A DNA stretch of 64,000 nt from Tanypteryx hageni (Eukaryota > Arthropoda > Insecta > Odonata > Petaluridae), in NCBI GenBank assembly GCA_028673005.1, contig CM054118.1:2315410-2379409 (forward strand). The letters are read 5' to 3'. This document shows positions 44,431 through 56,844 of this stretch, piece after piece. The position numbers and the translations under genes were made by a program. The stretch's first letter is position 1, and each line of letters starts with the position of its first letter. The notes under the pieces are model-generated. The model was not told the origin of the DNA. It saw only the letters and a list, made by a program, of their open reading frames with translations, and made no database searches.

Positions 44431-47400
44431 GTGATAAATGTTTATTTGAATTCGCGTGGGAAGATAGACGTAAATAGATGCGTCCATCATATCAACGGGA
44501 TTAAACAAACTATTGTCACAGTTTAATACAAGTTATTTATTTTAAAAACTTTTTATGTTGATTCATTTGAGATTATTCTAAAAACTGTTTTCCCTATGAG
44601 TTTCATTAGGAATAACATCTGGAAAATCAAGGTACATGTCAGCTTTTGATGAATGTTATTATTAATTAATTCTTATTACCCTTCTTATAATATTGCCTTA
44701 TACATGTGTTTTATTATTATTACATTACAATCACATTGCTCTGCTATTAATAATCATTAATGATATCTTCTCGGAATAGTTCACATTGAAAATTCATTTG
44801 AATACTACTTTAGATGTTGTTTATGTTGTTTGTGCCATGGACAAAATTTTATTCTTTGGAACTGTTCACTTGACTTTTTTTTTACTGTGGATGAAATCTT
44901 TTCTAATTATAGACCTTTAAGACCAGTTGTTCTTGCAATTTTCTAAAAGCCCTAATATATATCATATTCATTTTTTTCAGTATTTAAGACAGATATAATA
45001 CTGTTGTAAAGGATGTTAATTTTAACAAATTTAAATAAAACATTTTAAAGTGTTGTGTTGTTGCTAAGCAATTCTTCAGCTAACTGTACTTATACAGTGG
45101 TTTTATATGAATGGTTGATGTGATGTTAAGAAAAGATCAATTTATTATTTTTGTCATTTAAGTTAGATGAATAAAATATGAAATATTCAAGTTTCAGTAC
45201 TACTAGTATCTAAAGCTGGATTACTCTGAACTAGCAGTATATTTTTGTTAATATTAAGCAATATGAATGGATGAGTCAGTATTTTCATTAATGAAAAAAG
45301 ATAAAAGTTCTTAATACTTATATACCAAATATTCCTACGTTTGTCAGTGGGTTCTCCACTTCTGTCTACCATTCTTACTACTGTAAAAATAATAAAGTTT
45401 AAATAGAGAGGTTCCCTGATCACTCAACAGCTGGTATCTCTCCCTTAAAATATCATCCCCTTTTCAGTCGAAATTTATCCCCTCTCATCTCGCTTTTCTC
45501 TCTCCCTTCCTCCGTTTCTGTCGAAATTTCCCTTTTTTTGTGAACGTAGTTTATATTTATTCCTTCATTCTACTCTCTTTCTCTCACTCTCTCGATCTCG
45601 CGAAATTGCCATTCTCTAAGCGCGATGAAAAAAAGGAATTTATTTTGAATTTCGATCAGGATTCAACAGTTTTTTTCCCCTGATACCATTGATGGAGTTT
45701 CTTTTTCGCATTTCAAATCGTAATGAAATTTTTGTAGAAATTACGCGAGAGGCTTCGTTTTCATAACAGAAATTTTAGGACTTATTCGCGCTGACCCCGT
45801 CTGTCTCATTATTCATTGTTTACAACAGGACAATCGGTGCTAAAGTGCCACAATTAAATTCAGATTGCAATTCGAGGATGAGGTGACATCCGTTGATCGG
45901 TTTTTATTTCACATGAGTCATTGGAGTTTCTGAAAAAATCCCCGCTCTCCTATTGGGAACATACGTCACAGTTTATGATAAGTAAATTATGTTGAAAACG
46001 TCTCTGAGGAATCGTTAAAGAGATTACTTTATATTATACGAATTTCGGGTCTATGCGTTGGCTGTAGATATCTCTGGCCCAGTTTCTTAGACTTATTTGA
46101 AAGTTGGATTATATTTTTACTACTTTCATACCCAAATTGTTCAAACGGAATGATTTTCATCCATCGTCAATCTCAGGTCAGTGTTGAACGACGATTACGC
46201 ATTAAATTATTAGTCGAATTGCAAGAATTCATTTTGCATTCTTTTAATGATATTATAAATTTAAGCATTATTTTTTCAAAATTAGATAATATAAGGCGTA
46301 GAATACTGATACAATTATGTTGAAACTCCGGTTGTCACCTATTAAGATGAAAACCCACTAGCTGTGCTTAAAACAAACTTGTAAATCCAAAAATTGTCTC
46401 CTGTGTGAGAAAAATCATGTTTTGCTGAACACACCAATATGATGATGTCAAAAATGGCTTGCATATTATTAGCTGGAAATACATACGAGGACTAGATGAA
46501 AAAATAGATTAAAAAACTAAAGCACCTCTTTGAGTGGCAGAAGCTCACAATGGGCATTTTTTACCCTCTTCCTCACGTTTCCTTTATTCTTCAGATCCTT
46601 GGAACACTTTTCAACCAGTAATTTTATCATCTTTCGAATAAAAGTAGAAAAAATGCGAAACTGAATGAGAACTAAATTCTTTCTACATAGTAATGATGGG
46701 TAGAAAAAAGTAGGGTTGACAACAGTATTGGCAGGGTATGTCCCATTTAGGGCAATTTTTATGTCTGCCATGGGTAGGAATGAGGTTATATAATACCAAA
46801 AAAACTGGAACAATTAGGGGAGAAGTGCAGAATAAAAAATAAGATCGATGGCAAGATTTTTATGATGTCAGAACAATTTCGCGCATGGACCTAGCTTAGG
46901 ACAGAAAAATTTCCTCGTGAAGTTGGATTGGATAAGTTACGTAGATTATTTGAAAAGCGATTTAACGAGGATTTGTTGAGAAATAAGTTTGGTATTGTCT
47001 GGAATATCCATTCCATTCGCTGAAATATGAGCAAACAGTAATTAGCATGTGAAGCCAGAATCGAGCGAGCAACGATGGAAACATGACAGAAAATCAACAT
47101 AATTCGTTTGAATGCAAACGTATAAATTCCCTCTGGCAGTTGCAATGAAGAGATATCGGTTGAAGCTTCGCGATCATTAATGTTAGAAGATCAACAAAGA
47201 TGAAATGGATGAGAGATCTCAGTCTATTCGCTCTAATTTGGAATGAAATAGTTTGGGAATTGGCGGGAGAGTATGGCAAATACAATCACTCGTGTAAAAC
47301 CGCCATTCTATATTATCTTGTGTAACATCGAGTTAATCGTTTAGCCATCTTGAAGTATTTAAGTGGCCACGAAGTTTAAAAAGGCATCCTCCTCATCATA

Positions 47401-48864
47401 ATGCTCAATGTAATCCATTCACTTTCGTAAAAACATAATTTTGGTTTAAGCTAATATGATTTTTCTTATCTTTCCTGCAGGACGAATACATAGACTCCCG
47501 AGCTTCGCAAAATTATCGTCTCTTGTTTTATCATCGGTCTGATATTAACTTGTTTCCTAATATTTGCTCTTCTCCTTCTCAGTTCAGAGAAAATAATTTG
47601 GAAGTAAAACAAGTGAGGAAATATTGGACGTATTTGGAGAAGATTAATAATAGATGTTAATATTGATTTGGGTTGATGTTTGTAGAACTGCCTTTCGGGG
47701 TTTATTGAGATAAGATTGTTATGAAAAAATCAAATTGGGAAAGAGAGTAAATGGAGATTGAGCAATTTGTGAAGGAAGATTGATAACTGAAGAAGTGATG
47801 GAAAAGGTAGAATACTCTATGGTGCAACATGTATTTTTATCTTACTCCATCAAATGACTGACAAAATGGGGGGGGGGGAGACACTTTACGTAGAATTTTT
47901 AAAAAGAGTTATGCCCTGGAGCGAGCTCGAATTTGGCGTTTAAAGTGCTTTAATCAACCCATTTTCGATTTCTACCGCATTAAAAACGGAAGTTACGATA
48001 TCCTTGAAGCGCATAAAAACAAAGATAGAGGGAACTTAATTTTATGTGTTTTCGCAGTTATCTGACGTAACAGAATAATAATAAAAGAAATTAGGTATAG
48101 GAGTAACAATTGAGATTATGTGTAGTCTGGAGTAAATAGGGTCCTAATAAATGGAATGCAAAAGCGATAGATTAAAGTCATTAGTATGGAACATAGTAAA
48201 ATGCTAGTTAAGAGGGAAAAGATAATGGAACAAGTACTATGGATAATTATTAAATAAAATTAAATAAGTCTAATTCCTATCTGCAGGCAAAGAACAATTT
48301 GTGATCTTTCTCCCAAATTCATTTTTGGCACCCATAAAAAGACTGCATGGTATTTCGGGGTCTAAAGCTATATTTTTACATTTTTAATTTTATCCCATTA
48401 TATTTTCACACATGGACACAATGCGAATATGAGTGTGCATGCGTGGGTAAGAATTGGTTCCTCCATGATGGAGGTTGTGCTATGGGTTTGTATCAGACTC
48501 ACTTAAAAATAAAATCGTGTCCAATGTGTGCTGGCTGAATAACTTAATTAATGTGGAGCGAGAAATTTTTGTATTTATGCTATTAAACACTCGAGAAGAT
48601 TGTCGAGAAGATCTACAGCTTCTTGGACTATAAATTAAAAATAATATTTTAAATTTAACCTTTTGCCAATTTAACGTAGAAATCATTTCACGCACAATAA
48701 TAGGCGATTCAGCGCTATTTGATGGGAAGACATTTTAGGCGAAATTCTAGAAATATCATCAGCGCAGCGTGTGGAGCGGGGCTTGCGCTAGTTTCCATCT
48801 CTAGGTACGTTTTCAGCGTACACATTTATGTATATATCAAATAAAATTGGCCTCATGTGTTTCT
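44431..48864. other. no gene recognised
   Basis: 4.4 kb of AT-rich sequence. A C- and T-rich patch with scattered CpG lies at 45430-45640 and a run of ten G near 47870. Short frames show no family signature. Confidence 0.4.
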
Positions 48865-49264
48865 ATGGGAACTAGGGATTGTAATACCGGCAAATCAGTT
48901 TACCGGTTCATCGGTAAACGGCGCAAAAATTCTTTACTAAATTTACCGGTAATTCGGTAAAAGAAGAACGTATTTAATGTGTTTTAAATAATTTTACCTG
49001 TTAATTATCTTTGTAAAATATATTTTTAAATAGATCTAAACATCTAAATAACAATTTATTATGCTCACTAAAGAGATAGAATAGATATTAAAATTGATTA
49101 GGCACACTTTAACATACTAAAATAAAATATTTCAAAAATCATTACACGTCTTACTTTTATTAATATGAACAAAAATTTATTTACACACCTTATTTATTTA
49201 GAACTATTTTATTTTTACCCTGCTGTATTTTAACAGATATTAATTCAATAGCAGAATAAAAAGA

Positions 49265-49654
49265 ATGTTCCCTTTTTTGAACAAACCTCGCAGCACATTG
49301 GTTCACACGCGCCAGTACCTTTATGATCTCTCGAAATCGAATGATGAAGATTGCGAAATTTTTAATAAAACCAGCAAATCCACAATAACGAAGATAATCG
49401 TGGAGCTAGTTGAACGCGTTTCTAATAAAAAGGAAACAGATAATACAATTAAGTCAACTGAAGTCATTGATTCCGATTCCGAGAATGTTACAACTTCAGT
49501 TCCTTCGACATCGGCTGCGTTGTCGATGAAGGAAAAAACTTCAATTGGCGATAAAGAAAAAACCGATGTAGCCTATGAAGATCTAATCGTTTTCTACGGC
49601 AGGGTTGATATGCACAAAAATCAGGTCGCAGTTAGGAGAGCAAAGTCTGGATAA
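49265..49654 (+). CDS. hypothetical 129-residue frame within the hAT-like element
   Basis: An open frame starting MFPFLNKPRSTLVHTRQYLY, acidic and Ser/Thr-rich in the middle (DSDSENVTTSVPSTSAA), with no recognised domain. In deletion derivatives of hATs such a frame is usually the remaining transposase N-terminus, but no BED Cys/His pattern is visible. It could be chance or a truncated gene. Confidence 0.3.
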   Translation: MFPFLNKPRSTLVHTRQYLYDLSKSNDEDCEIFNKTSKSTITKIIVELVERVSNKKETDNTIKSTEVIDSDSENVTTSVPSTSAALSMKEKTSIGDKEKTDVAYEDLIVFYGRVDMHKNQVAVRRAKSG

Positions 49655-49765
49655 ATTATGTTTTCTGCAAGCCTATTTTAAGAACCAAAGAGGTAACAAA
49701 TGAAAAAGAATCAGCGGGAAATCTTTTGTTTTAAAATAAAATTTTAGAGTTTATATCATTTTTAT

Positions 49766-50095
49766 AATCAAAGGTTTATTTACGATTTTTGTTTCAATTT
49801 TGTTGTTTTCCTTAAAGTACTTATTTTTAGAGTTAATAATCGAAGGTTTATTTACGATTTTTGCTTAAAGTTTATGTTGTTTTCCCCTAGTACTTTAGTC
49901 TTTAGAGTTTATTTCATGTTTATTTAATCAAAGGTTTATTAAAAATTTTTGTTTAAAGTTTATATTGTGTTTTCCTTCAAGTAGGTACTTATCTATTGAG
50001 TAGGTATATTTTTTCATGTTTACTTAATCAAAGGTTTATTTACGATTTTGTTTCAAGTTTATGTTGTGTTTTCCTTCAAGTACTTGAAATAAATT
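49766..50095 (+). repeat. internal tandem repeat, about four 75-100 bp units
   Basis: Units begin AATCAAAGGTTTATTTACG and contain TTTTTGTTTCAAGTTTATG and GTGTTTTCCTTCAAGTAC. Starts are near 49766, 49840, 49926 and 50027, with variable spacers rich in T. Confidence 0.8.
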
Positions 50096-50329
50096 TTTTA
50101 TTTATTTATATTTATCGTCTTATTTTAAAATTTACCATTTTTTTGAAAATGTTGAAAGTTACCGATAAATTACCGATAAACCGGTATTTATGAATACATT
50201 TATCGAATTACTGGTAATAAAAAAGTCGGTAAATTTGCAATCCCTAATGGGAATCATTTCTGGCGAACCCTTTTTCGCTCTAATTCATGTAATATGTACC
50301 TTTATTTTCTATTTGTGGTTTATCTCCCC

Positions 50330-51640
50330 GTTTTATTCTCTCCGTTTTGTTCGCTGCCAAATCTATTCCCACCCCTCTCTCAATCTCTACCCCCTCTCTC
50401 CCTATCTATCCTCTATCTCAACCTCCTTTCTCTCTACCATTCCCCTCTCTCTCTATCTCCCTTCTCTCTCTATATCCCCTTTCTCTCTATCCTCTCTATC
50501 TCCCCTCTCTCTCTATCTTCCCTCTCTTTCTATCTCCCCTCTCCCTCTATCTCCCCTCTCTCTCTATCTCCGCTCTCCCTGTCTCTCTATCTCCCCTCTC
50601 TATATGTTCTCTTTCTCTATCTCCTCTCTCTCTCTATATCCCCTGTATCTCTATCCTCTCTCTATCTCCCCTCTCTCTCTATCTCCCCTCTCTCTCTATC
50701 TCCCCTCTCTCTCTATCTCCCCTCTCTCTCTATCTCCCCTCTTTCTCTATCTCCCCTCTCTCTTTATATCCTCTCTCTCTATCCTCTCTGTCTATCACCC
50801 ATCTCTCTCTAATCTGCCCTCTTTCTCTATCTCCCCTCTCTCTCTCTGTCTCCATCCTCACTCTATCTCTCATTTATCTCTATCTCACCTCTATTTCCCC
50901 TATCTCTATCTCCATTCTAAATCCCCTCTCTCAATCTCTACCCCCTCTCTCCCTATCTATCCTCTATCTTTACCTCCTCTCTCTCTATCTTTCCCCTCTC
51001 TGTATCTCCTCTCTCTCTATCTCCCCTCTCTCTATATCCTCTCTATCCCCCCTCTCTCTCTATCTCCCCTATCTCTCTATCTCCCCTGTCTCTCTATCTC
51101 CCCTCTCTATCTGCCCTCTCTCTCTATCCCCCTCTCTTTATCCCCCCTCTTTCTCCTCTCTGTCTTTATATCCTCTCTCTCTATCCTCTGTCTATCTCCC
51201 CTCTCTATATTCCCTCTCTCTATCTCCCCTCTCTCTCTATCCCCCCTCTCTTTCTATCTCCCTCCCCCCTCTCTCTATCTCCCCTCTCTCTCTATCTCCC
51301 CTCTTTCTCTATCTGCCCTCTCTATATCCACTCTCTCTCTATCTCCCCTCTCTCGCTATCTATCTCCCCTCTTTCCATATCTCACCTCTATCTACCATCC
51401 TTTTCTCTCTTTCCTCTCTCTCTATATATCCTCTCTCTCTTTCCCCTCTCTCTCTATCTCCCCTCTCTTTCTATCTTTCCCCTCTCTCTATCTCCCCCTC
51501 TATCTATCTCCCCCCTATCTATCTCCCCCTCTCTCTGTCTCCCCCCTCTCTATCTCCCCCCTCTCTATCTCCCCCCTCTCTATCTCCCACTCTCTTTCTT
51601 CCCCTCTTTCTCTCTCAAACCGGGTGTCTGGGTGATCATC
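50330..51640. repeat. 1.3-kb pyrimidine tract, (CTCTCTATCTCCC)n-like
   Basis: Almost pure C and T with recurrent TA dinucleotides in units such as CTCTCTCTATCTCCC. The long Ser/Leu/Pro frames on the + strand, including one of 481 codons, are artefacts. Confidence 0.95.
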
Positions 51641-51850
51641 TCCTTCCCTCTCCACCTCTGTCTTCCTCCCCCATCTGCCGTGCAAACATTCCTCTCCATC
51701 TCTCAATTTCTCCCAGCAGTCTAAAATAGGGTGACCAGATTCTTAAGAGGCAAAATCGGTACATAACACGATCTAAACGAGAAAATCCGGCACATAATCG
51801 GAAAAAATCCTGGACAACCTGAATTTCCGTATCTTTTTTGTTATTTGTAC

Positions 51851-51911
51851 AGTAAAACCTCGCTTTTCCGACCTTCGATTATCCGACATTCCGTTTTATC
51901 CGACATGACGA
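51851..51911 (+). mobile_element. Tigger/pogo-like terminus
   Basis: CAGTAAAACCTCGCTTTTCC preceded by TA, followed by ATTATCCGACATTCCG, is a pogo/Tigger end. A related stretch (CCGTATTATCCGACATTTCCG) at 54235-54260 may be the far side of the same element. Its terminal inverted repeat was not found, so the right boundary is open. Confidence 0.5.
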
Positions 51912-51913
51912 TA

Positions 51914-52517
51914 CACGTTTTCCTCTCTTTATGCGGGTTCGCTTTATGCGAATTCGCTATCATGGAACAAAGTTATTGGTACCGTAATTTATTTTTATGC
52001 GTCTTTGATTCGCTCTTATGCGGTTATGCATCAAGTAAAATAAAAATGTAAGGATGTTCTCCACTACACGATAAGGCGACTATTCAGTTTATTGTTTCTA
52101 ATGCTGTGCGTATTAGTACTACAGTAAAAGAGATGATGATGGAATGGATGTTGTAAGGTGGAGATTTCGTGTGATACTGTTTGAGCACACTTGAGAAGTT
52201 TTGTCTCCTTGCCCACGGAACTTGCGTGGGGCCAAGACAACCCTCCATAACATTAAACCTCCACTATTGTGTTACTCACAACAGCTCGCCTGCTTCCTTT
52301 TATTGGCGAGTTTAATTTAGCGTTAAGTGTTTGAAGTTAGTATTTAGCGCATAAGAAGTCGTTATGGAGCGTAAGAAGAGCATCTCGGAGGGGAGTTAGG
52401 ATTGCTTGTGAGACGTATCCCTATATTTTACATGTAAATATCGGTTCTGTTTATGCGAATTTGCTTTATGCGTCACTTTCCTGAAACGCAATCCCCGCAT
52501 TAAGAGAGGGAAACCTG
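51914..52517. mobile_element. Tigger-like MITE, 604 bp
   Basis: The ends are CACGTTTTCCTCTCTTTATG and, inverted, CAGGTTTCCCTCTCTTAATG. TA flanks both ends (51912-51913 and 52518-52519). It is nested in the Tigger-like terminus at 51851. Subterminal repeats of TTATGCGAATTCGC type are inside. No coding. Confidence 0.82.
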
Positions 52518-52925
52518 TATAAGAATTTTTAAGAATGAATACCCAAAAACTACCGGCCTTCAATAATATAGCTCCTACAGCACTACCAGCTTTGTATTAC
52601 AGCCAGAAAAATGCACGAATAGGCTCTGAAGTTTTTTGATGCTTTAGTGAAGTAACAAATTGCAATCAGTCACAACTTAAAAAAATGAACTGTTTTAATC
52701 GCAAAATTATTATAAACGCTATTTTTGTTTGTGATATAGTTTTGTATTTGATGGCCATATTGTGTTTTCATTGGAATTTGTAATAATAATAATTTATTAA
52801 ATACATACACATTACCCCATTTACATGTATTATAGTAAAAATAATAAACAAATACTATAGTCGTGTCTGTGACAGTAAAACATGAAAACAAAACTTAGAC
52901 TGAGACGGTCTTAAAAACCTTGGTC

Positions 52926-53756
52926 CTAAAACTTAGTTTCTTTCCAGCACAACCACCTCACTAAACGCATCTGAACTCTCTCTATCAAATCGATCTTTAT
53001 TGATTGGTATGGATTCCATACGTCAGTGACTGAATTACAGCGTTGGACAATTTTACCATACAGACTGTAATCGTGCACTATTACATTTTTGTTTAATGTG
53101 AAATATATAACTTTGCACTTGGAAGTATTAGGAAAAAGTTTTGATTTGTGACACCAGACTGCTAAGTTTTTGATGTCACTTTGTAAGAGTTTACAGTCAC
53201 TAATTGATTTGATATGCCTTGAAAATTTCAAATCATCAGCATAAAATGAATCGATACTTTTAATCCACGAGGATAGGTCAGTAATAAAAACGGTAAATAA
53301 AAAGGGTCCCAATATGGAGCCCTGGGGAACACCTGACGTGACATTCACTGGATAGGACATACAACCATGAATTACCACACATTGAGTTCTATTATCTAAG
53401 TAAGAACTAATGAGCTTCAACAAATTACCACAAATTCCAAAGCTCTTCAGCTTAAAAAGTATATTATAGTGGTCTACTTTGTCATACGCTTTCGTAAAAT
53501 CTACATAAAGAGTGCCCATTTGTCCTCGATGTTGTATAGAAGAGGCGATGGAATTAATGTGCAGTGATAGATTTGTAACGATAGAGCGATGAGGAAGGAA
53601 GCCATGTTGTTGCTCAGAAAAGCTACTTTTACAGTGTAACATAAACTTTGCATGAAGAAATTTCTCGAACACTTTTGAGAATGAGGGGAGAAAGGAAATT
53701 GGCCTGTAATTCATTACGTTAGATTTATTTCCGTTTTTGTAAATAGACGTAATCAA
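52926..53756 (-). pseudogene. LINE D reverse transcriptase, intact stretch of 276 codons
   Basis: Blocks in order: ITSIYKNGNKSNVMNYRPIS (about 1-20), QQHGFLPHRSIVTNLSLHIN (about 49), GTLYVDFTKAYDKVDH (motif A, about 81), TSGVPQGSILGPFLFTVFI (motif B, about 139), SFYADDLKFSRHI (catalytic YADD, about 172) and LAVWCHKSKLFPNTSKCKVI (about 197). The C-terminal QMRLVRWLCWK matches the usual RR..R.-type end. It is open but lacks the N-terminal RT part in frame, which continues in another frame at 53865-54119. Confidence 0.85.
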
Positions 53757-53864
53757 AGCCCTTTTCTACTTTAACGGGTAGGTATGAGAGAGAAATATCT
53801 TACTAAAAAGATGATAAAGAGGGAAACTCTTCTTCCGCACATGCTTTAACAATAAATTTCGGGA

Positions 53865-54119
53865 TTACATCACTTCCCGAAGATAGCTACATTTCAAACA
53901 TTTAATGGCTTCAATGATTTCAACTTTTGTGAAGTGCACTTCAGACAACGCATCGGGTGTACACACACTCTCATCATCAAAAGAAGTAAAATTAGAAAGG
54001 GGATTGAAAAAAGTTGAAAAATATTCGGAAAAAATATTACAAATTTTATTACTGTCCGATGCGACACGGTTGTTGTAGAATACCGAAGTAGGAATACGTT
54101 TAAAGCTTCTTTTCCTCAT
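53865..54119 (-). pseudogene. LINE D ORF2, region upstream of the RT
   Basis: NKICNIFSEYFSTFFNPLSN and LSEVHFTKVEIIEAIKCLK match the linker before the RT in Jockey-like ORF2. A frameshift between 53865 and 53756 removes the PGPDGI-type block. Confidence 0.65.
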
Positions 54120-54199
54120 TATGTATTTCCAAAAATGTTTTGGGTTCCCATTAGCGGAAGAATGTATTTCGAGCAGGTATTATTCATATTTCAACCGAG

Positions 54200-55005
54200 T
54201 TCATAGATATTTGTACCTGTTTTTTCATTAGCATTCCGTATTATCCGACATTTCCGTTATCTGACCACCCTTCGGTCCCATTTAGAATGACGAATGGGGT
54301 TCTTTCGTACTTATATTAAAAGTAAATAAGCTTGCACAATTTTGTTCAATGTATTAACAAATAATGTCAATTTCATGTGAATGTAAAAAGTCCTACAACA
54401 CAATATATCACGATTTAGAGGTAATAATTACTTTGAGAACAAATAATAAATTTAAATATGAAAATAGCAGAGATGATAAAATAACACTATATTGCTTCTA
54501 TTTTATTTTATATTATTTTTTATACTACGCCTTACTATTTCATTCAAATTTTTATTATTTTAATCATCGGAACACACATGAAAATTCATATTTAATTTAA
54601 ACACATAATATAAGGATATTGATTGTTTTAACGTCTAGGCTGTTTTGTTTGTCAGATAATACAAACTTTATTTTCGAAATATTCTTTTCTACATGTGCAT
54701 TATATCCATGAAACAAATCAAAAGCGGCACAATTTCTTCATCGCTGTGGTCTGCTCTTGAATTTTACTTCCGAAAAATAGGAATACTACCGATGGTAACA
54801 AGATTTAATAAGCAGTTTTGTATTTTCCAATATAATGTGACTCAGATTAAACACATTTACGAAATTTTTGTTTCGAGGAGATTTTGTAAGGCAGAAACAA
54901 AAAATAAGGGACATATGGGTGTCCCGAAGAACTTTATCGGGACAACGGGACGTTAAGTCAAAATCCGGAACAGTCCCGGAATTTCCGGGACGTCTGGTCA
55001 CCATA
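54200..55005. other. hAT-4 right part, no gene
   Basis: AT-rich sequence ending in the CCGGGAC-type subterminal repeats of hAT-4 (54925-54995). Short frames are chance. Confidence 0.5.
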
Positions 55006-55013
55006 GTATAAAA

Positions 55014-55750
55014 TGCCGCACTCTTCTCATTTCTCATCCTCACCCGTTCAAACCTCATCGTATATATCTCTCTCTCATTCCGTATATATCTCATCTCTCA
55101 TTCTGCACTTTTTCCTTCTGAAGCGGAGGGAGGAAGCGTCAATAGCCTCTGAGATCCGTGCATGACAAAAACTTCAAAGTGAGGAGGAGGAGAGAGGAAG
55201 TCCAGAGGACCGCTTGCATGAACGGGAGGCAACGCCCCTTCTCTCTCTTTAGGACCACAACCTACTCTCACCCTTTTAGCATCATCCACCCTCGCGGTAC
55301 TAAGTTTTCCAAACAGCTTATTTTTTGTGGAGGGGGGTACTCTTTCATCATATCTATCCTCATTTGACCCCCTGCCTCCCTCTTTCTATTCAAATCCTCA
55401 TCTCCAGAAGATGCATTACCATTCTTTCATCGCGCTTCTTTTATTTGCAGTTCAGGTTCGGGTCGGGTGTCTTTCTTCTTTTGAGGACGTTCAGAGAAAT
55501 TTTTGTCTGTCGCATCTCCATGCCAGTTCTTTTTCCTCTCTCATCTTGCCGTACATATCGTTGTGTCTCTGTGTTCGTCTGTTTTTGACGCAACGGAGAT
55601 AAAGGGAGGTGACATGATTGCAGTATTTTTTGGGGGAAAAATATTACGAATCTCGTGTTTGGTTGATAATTGGTTACCTGCCTACACCTCTGCATTCACT
55701 TCGATTTCCCCACCCCGACCTATTTTTAACATTAGACCTTTTTATCGCTA
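55014..55750. other. pyrimidine-skewed patch, no gene recognised
   Basis: C- and T-rich + strand with overlapping frames of 80-90 codons and no domain. Confidence 0.35.
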
Positions 55751-55751
55751 G

Positions 55752-56009
55752 AGAGAGAGAGAGAGAGAGGGAGGGAGGGGTTGTGGGGTGGAGGGAGGGA
55801 GGGGGAGGGAGAGGTTGGGGAGTGGAGGGAGGTGTTGGGCGATGGAGGTAGGGGGAGGGAGGGGGAGGGAGAAAGGGTGAGAGAGAGGGAAGGGAAGAGA
55901 GGGGGTGTGAGAGAGGGGGTGTGAGAGTGGGTGTGTGTGATTGTGAGAGAGAGAGAGTGTGAGAGAGAGAGAATGTGAGAAAGAGAGAGAGAGAGTGTGA
56001 GAGAGACAG
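55752..56009. repeat. purine tract, left border of R2 copy b
   Basis: (GA)n, GGGAGGG and GTGAGAGA units over 255 bp, ending GAGAGACAGATAAG at the start of R2. Confidence 0.95.
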
Positions 56010-56345
56010 ATAAGTCAATATCATGAATATTAAAAATAAAAGTATTACAATGAAGAATATATAAAAGATAAAAAGATGTGTGAAGTCTTATATAAGTTTG
56101 TGGTGAAAACCTAGGTAAAAACTGGCTTGTTCTTCCTAATAAATAGTAAAACTAACGCAGGAAATACCCACAGAGAAAGGGGGTGTAGAAACCAGACAAT
56201 ATACTGGAAATATAGATAAAATACATTAATTATTAATGAAATATGCATGAAAAACTACCACAAAATATAGAAAACCGTAAGTACAATAGGAAACATCGTA
56301 AATACAGCATCGCTAGATAGGTGATAACAAAATGCATATACTTAA
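56010..56345 (+). repeat. dispersed repeat R2, copy b
   Basis: It contains GTGAAAACCTAGGTAAAAAC, as in copy a. The hairpin is ATACCC (56164-56169) with GGGTGT (56181-56186), one pair being G-U. The outer stem CGCAGG (56156-56161) has no good partner here. A purine tract follows at 56350-56395. Confidence 0.6.
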
Positions 56346-56349
56346 TAAA

Positions 56350-56395
56350 AAGATAGAGAGGAAGAGAGAGAGAGAGGGAGAAAGGGAGAGAACGA
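56350..56395. repeat. (GA)n microsatellite, right border of R2 copy b
   Basis: Interrupted GA repeats of about 45 bp. Confidence 0.9.
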
Positions 56396-56844
56396 AGATT
56401 GTAAGTAAGAGGTTGCATGTATAAAATAAAAAAAGTGAGATAGGGAATCGAACTTTTGTCGAAAGATGGAGTGAGAAAGAAAGTTTTGTTAATGGGGTAG
56501 TTGATACTCTGAGGTTTGAATGTGTGTCAGCATCTGTTGAAGTCTTCGCTCTTTTTTATATTAGCCAGCTCTTCACGAGAATATTTATTATACGTAGTGT
56601 GGATTTTCTTTAAAAAATGTAAAATGAACAATCGTTAGTGTTTAAAACCTTGGTTTCAGGATTAATTTTGTGGAAATGATCCATTCTATCCATGACAATC
56701 CCGTTTTTATATAATTTCTGATAATTGGACTTAGGTTTTTAATTACAACTTTTTTTACGTATACGTGATATCTAAGGAAAAAGAATGTTAAAATTGTTGA
56801 CTAATTTATGCTGGAATGTGATGTTTTAATGAAAAATCTGATAT
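56396..56844. other. no gene recognised
   Basis: AT-rich sequence with no domain or repeat recognised. Confidence 0.4.

Larger units (their letters stand above)
48873..50246 (+). mobile_element. non-autonomous hAT-like element, 1.37 kb
   Basis: The left end is TAGGGATTGTAATACCGGC; the right end, inverted, is TAGGGATTGCAAATTTACCG. Subterminal TACCGGTAA-type palindromes occur at both ends. Flanks atgggaac (48865-48872) and atgggaat (50247-50254) match at 7 of 8, a good hAT target duplication. There is no catalytic domain inside; a 129-codon frame at 49265-49654 may be its remnant. Confidence 0.82.
52700..54190 (-). mobile_element. LINE D: Jockey-superfamily fragment, different family from A-C
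   Basis: Minus-strand RT coding at 54119-52926 with an AT-rich 3' part to about 52700. The RT sequence differs clearly from LINE A and C (for example YADDLKFSRHI in place of FADDTILY), so this is another lineage. It is 5'-truncated, with no endonuclease. Confidence 0.8.
51727..55005. mobile_element. hAT-4: hAT-like element carrying nested insertions
   Basis: The left end is TAGGGTGACCAGATTC; the right end, inverted, is TATGGTGACCAGACGTCC. CCGGGAC-type subterminal sequence is present near the right end. Flanks gtctaaaa (51719-51726) and gtataaaa (55006-55013) match at 7 of 8. It contains a Tigger-like terminus at 51851, a complete Tigger-like MITE and LINE D. I see no hAT transposase of its own, so it is probably non-autonomous. 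Confidence 0.78.

Noticed and set aside
49766..50095. CRISPR array
   Set aside because: The units are long, diverged and have T-rich variable spacers inside a eukaryotic transposon. No uniform direct repeat and no cas genes.
50190..51635. 481-codon + strand frame, and other long frames in the same tract
   Set aside because: The protein is only Ser, Leu, Pro, Tyr and Ile from CTCTCTATCTCCC repeats. A compositional artefact, not a gene.
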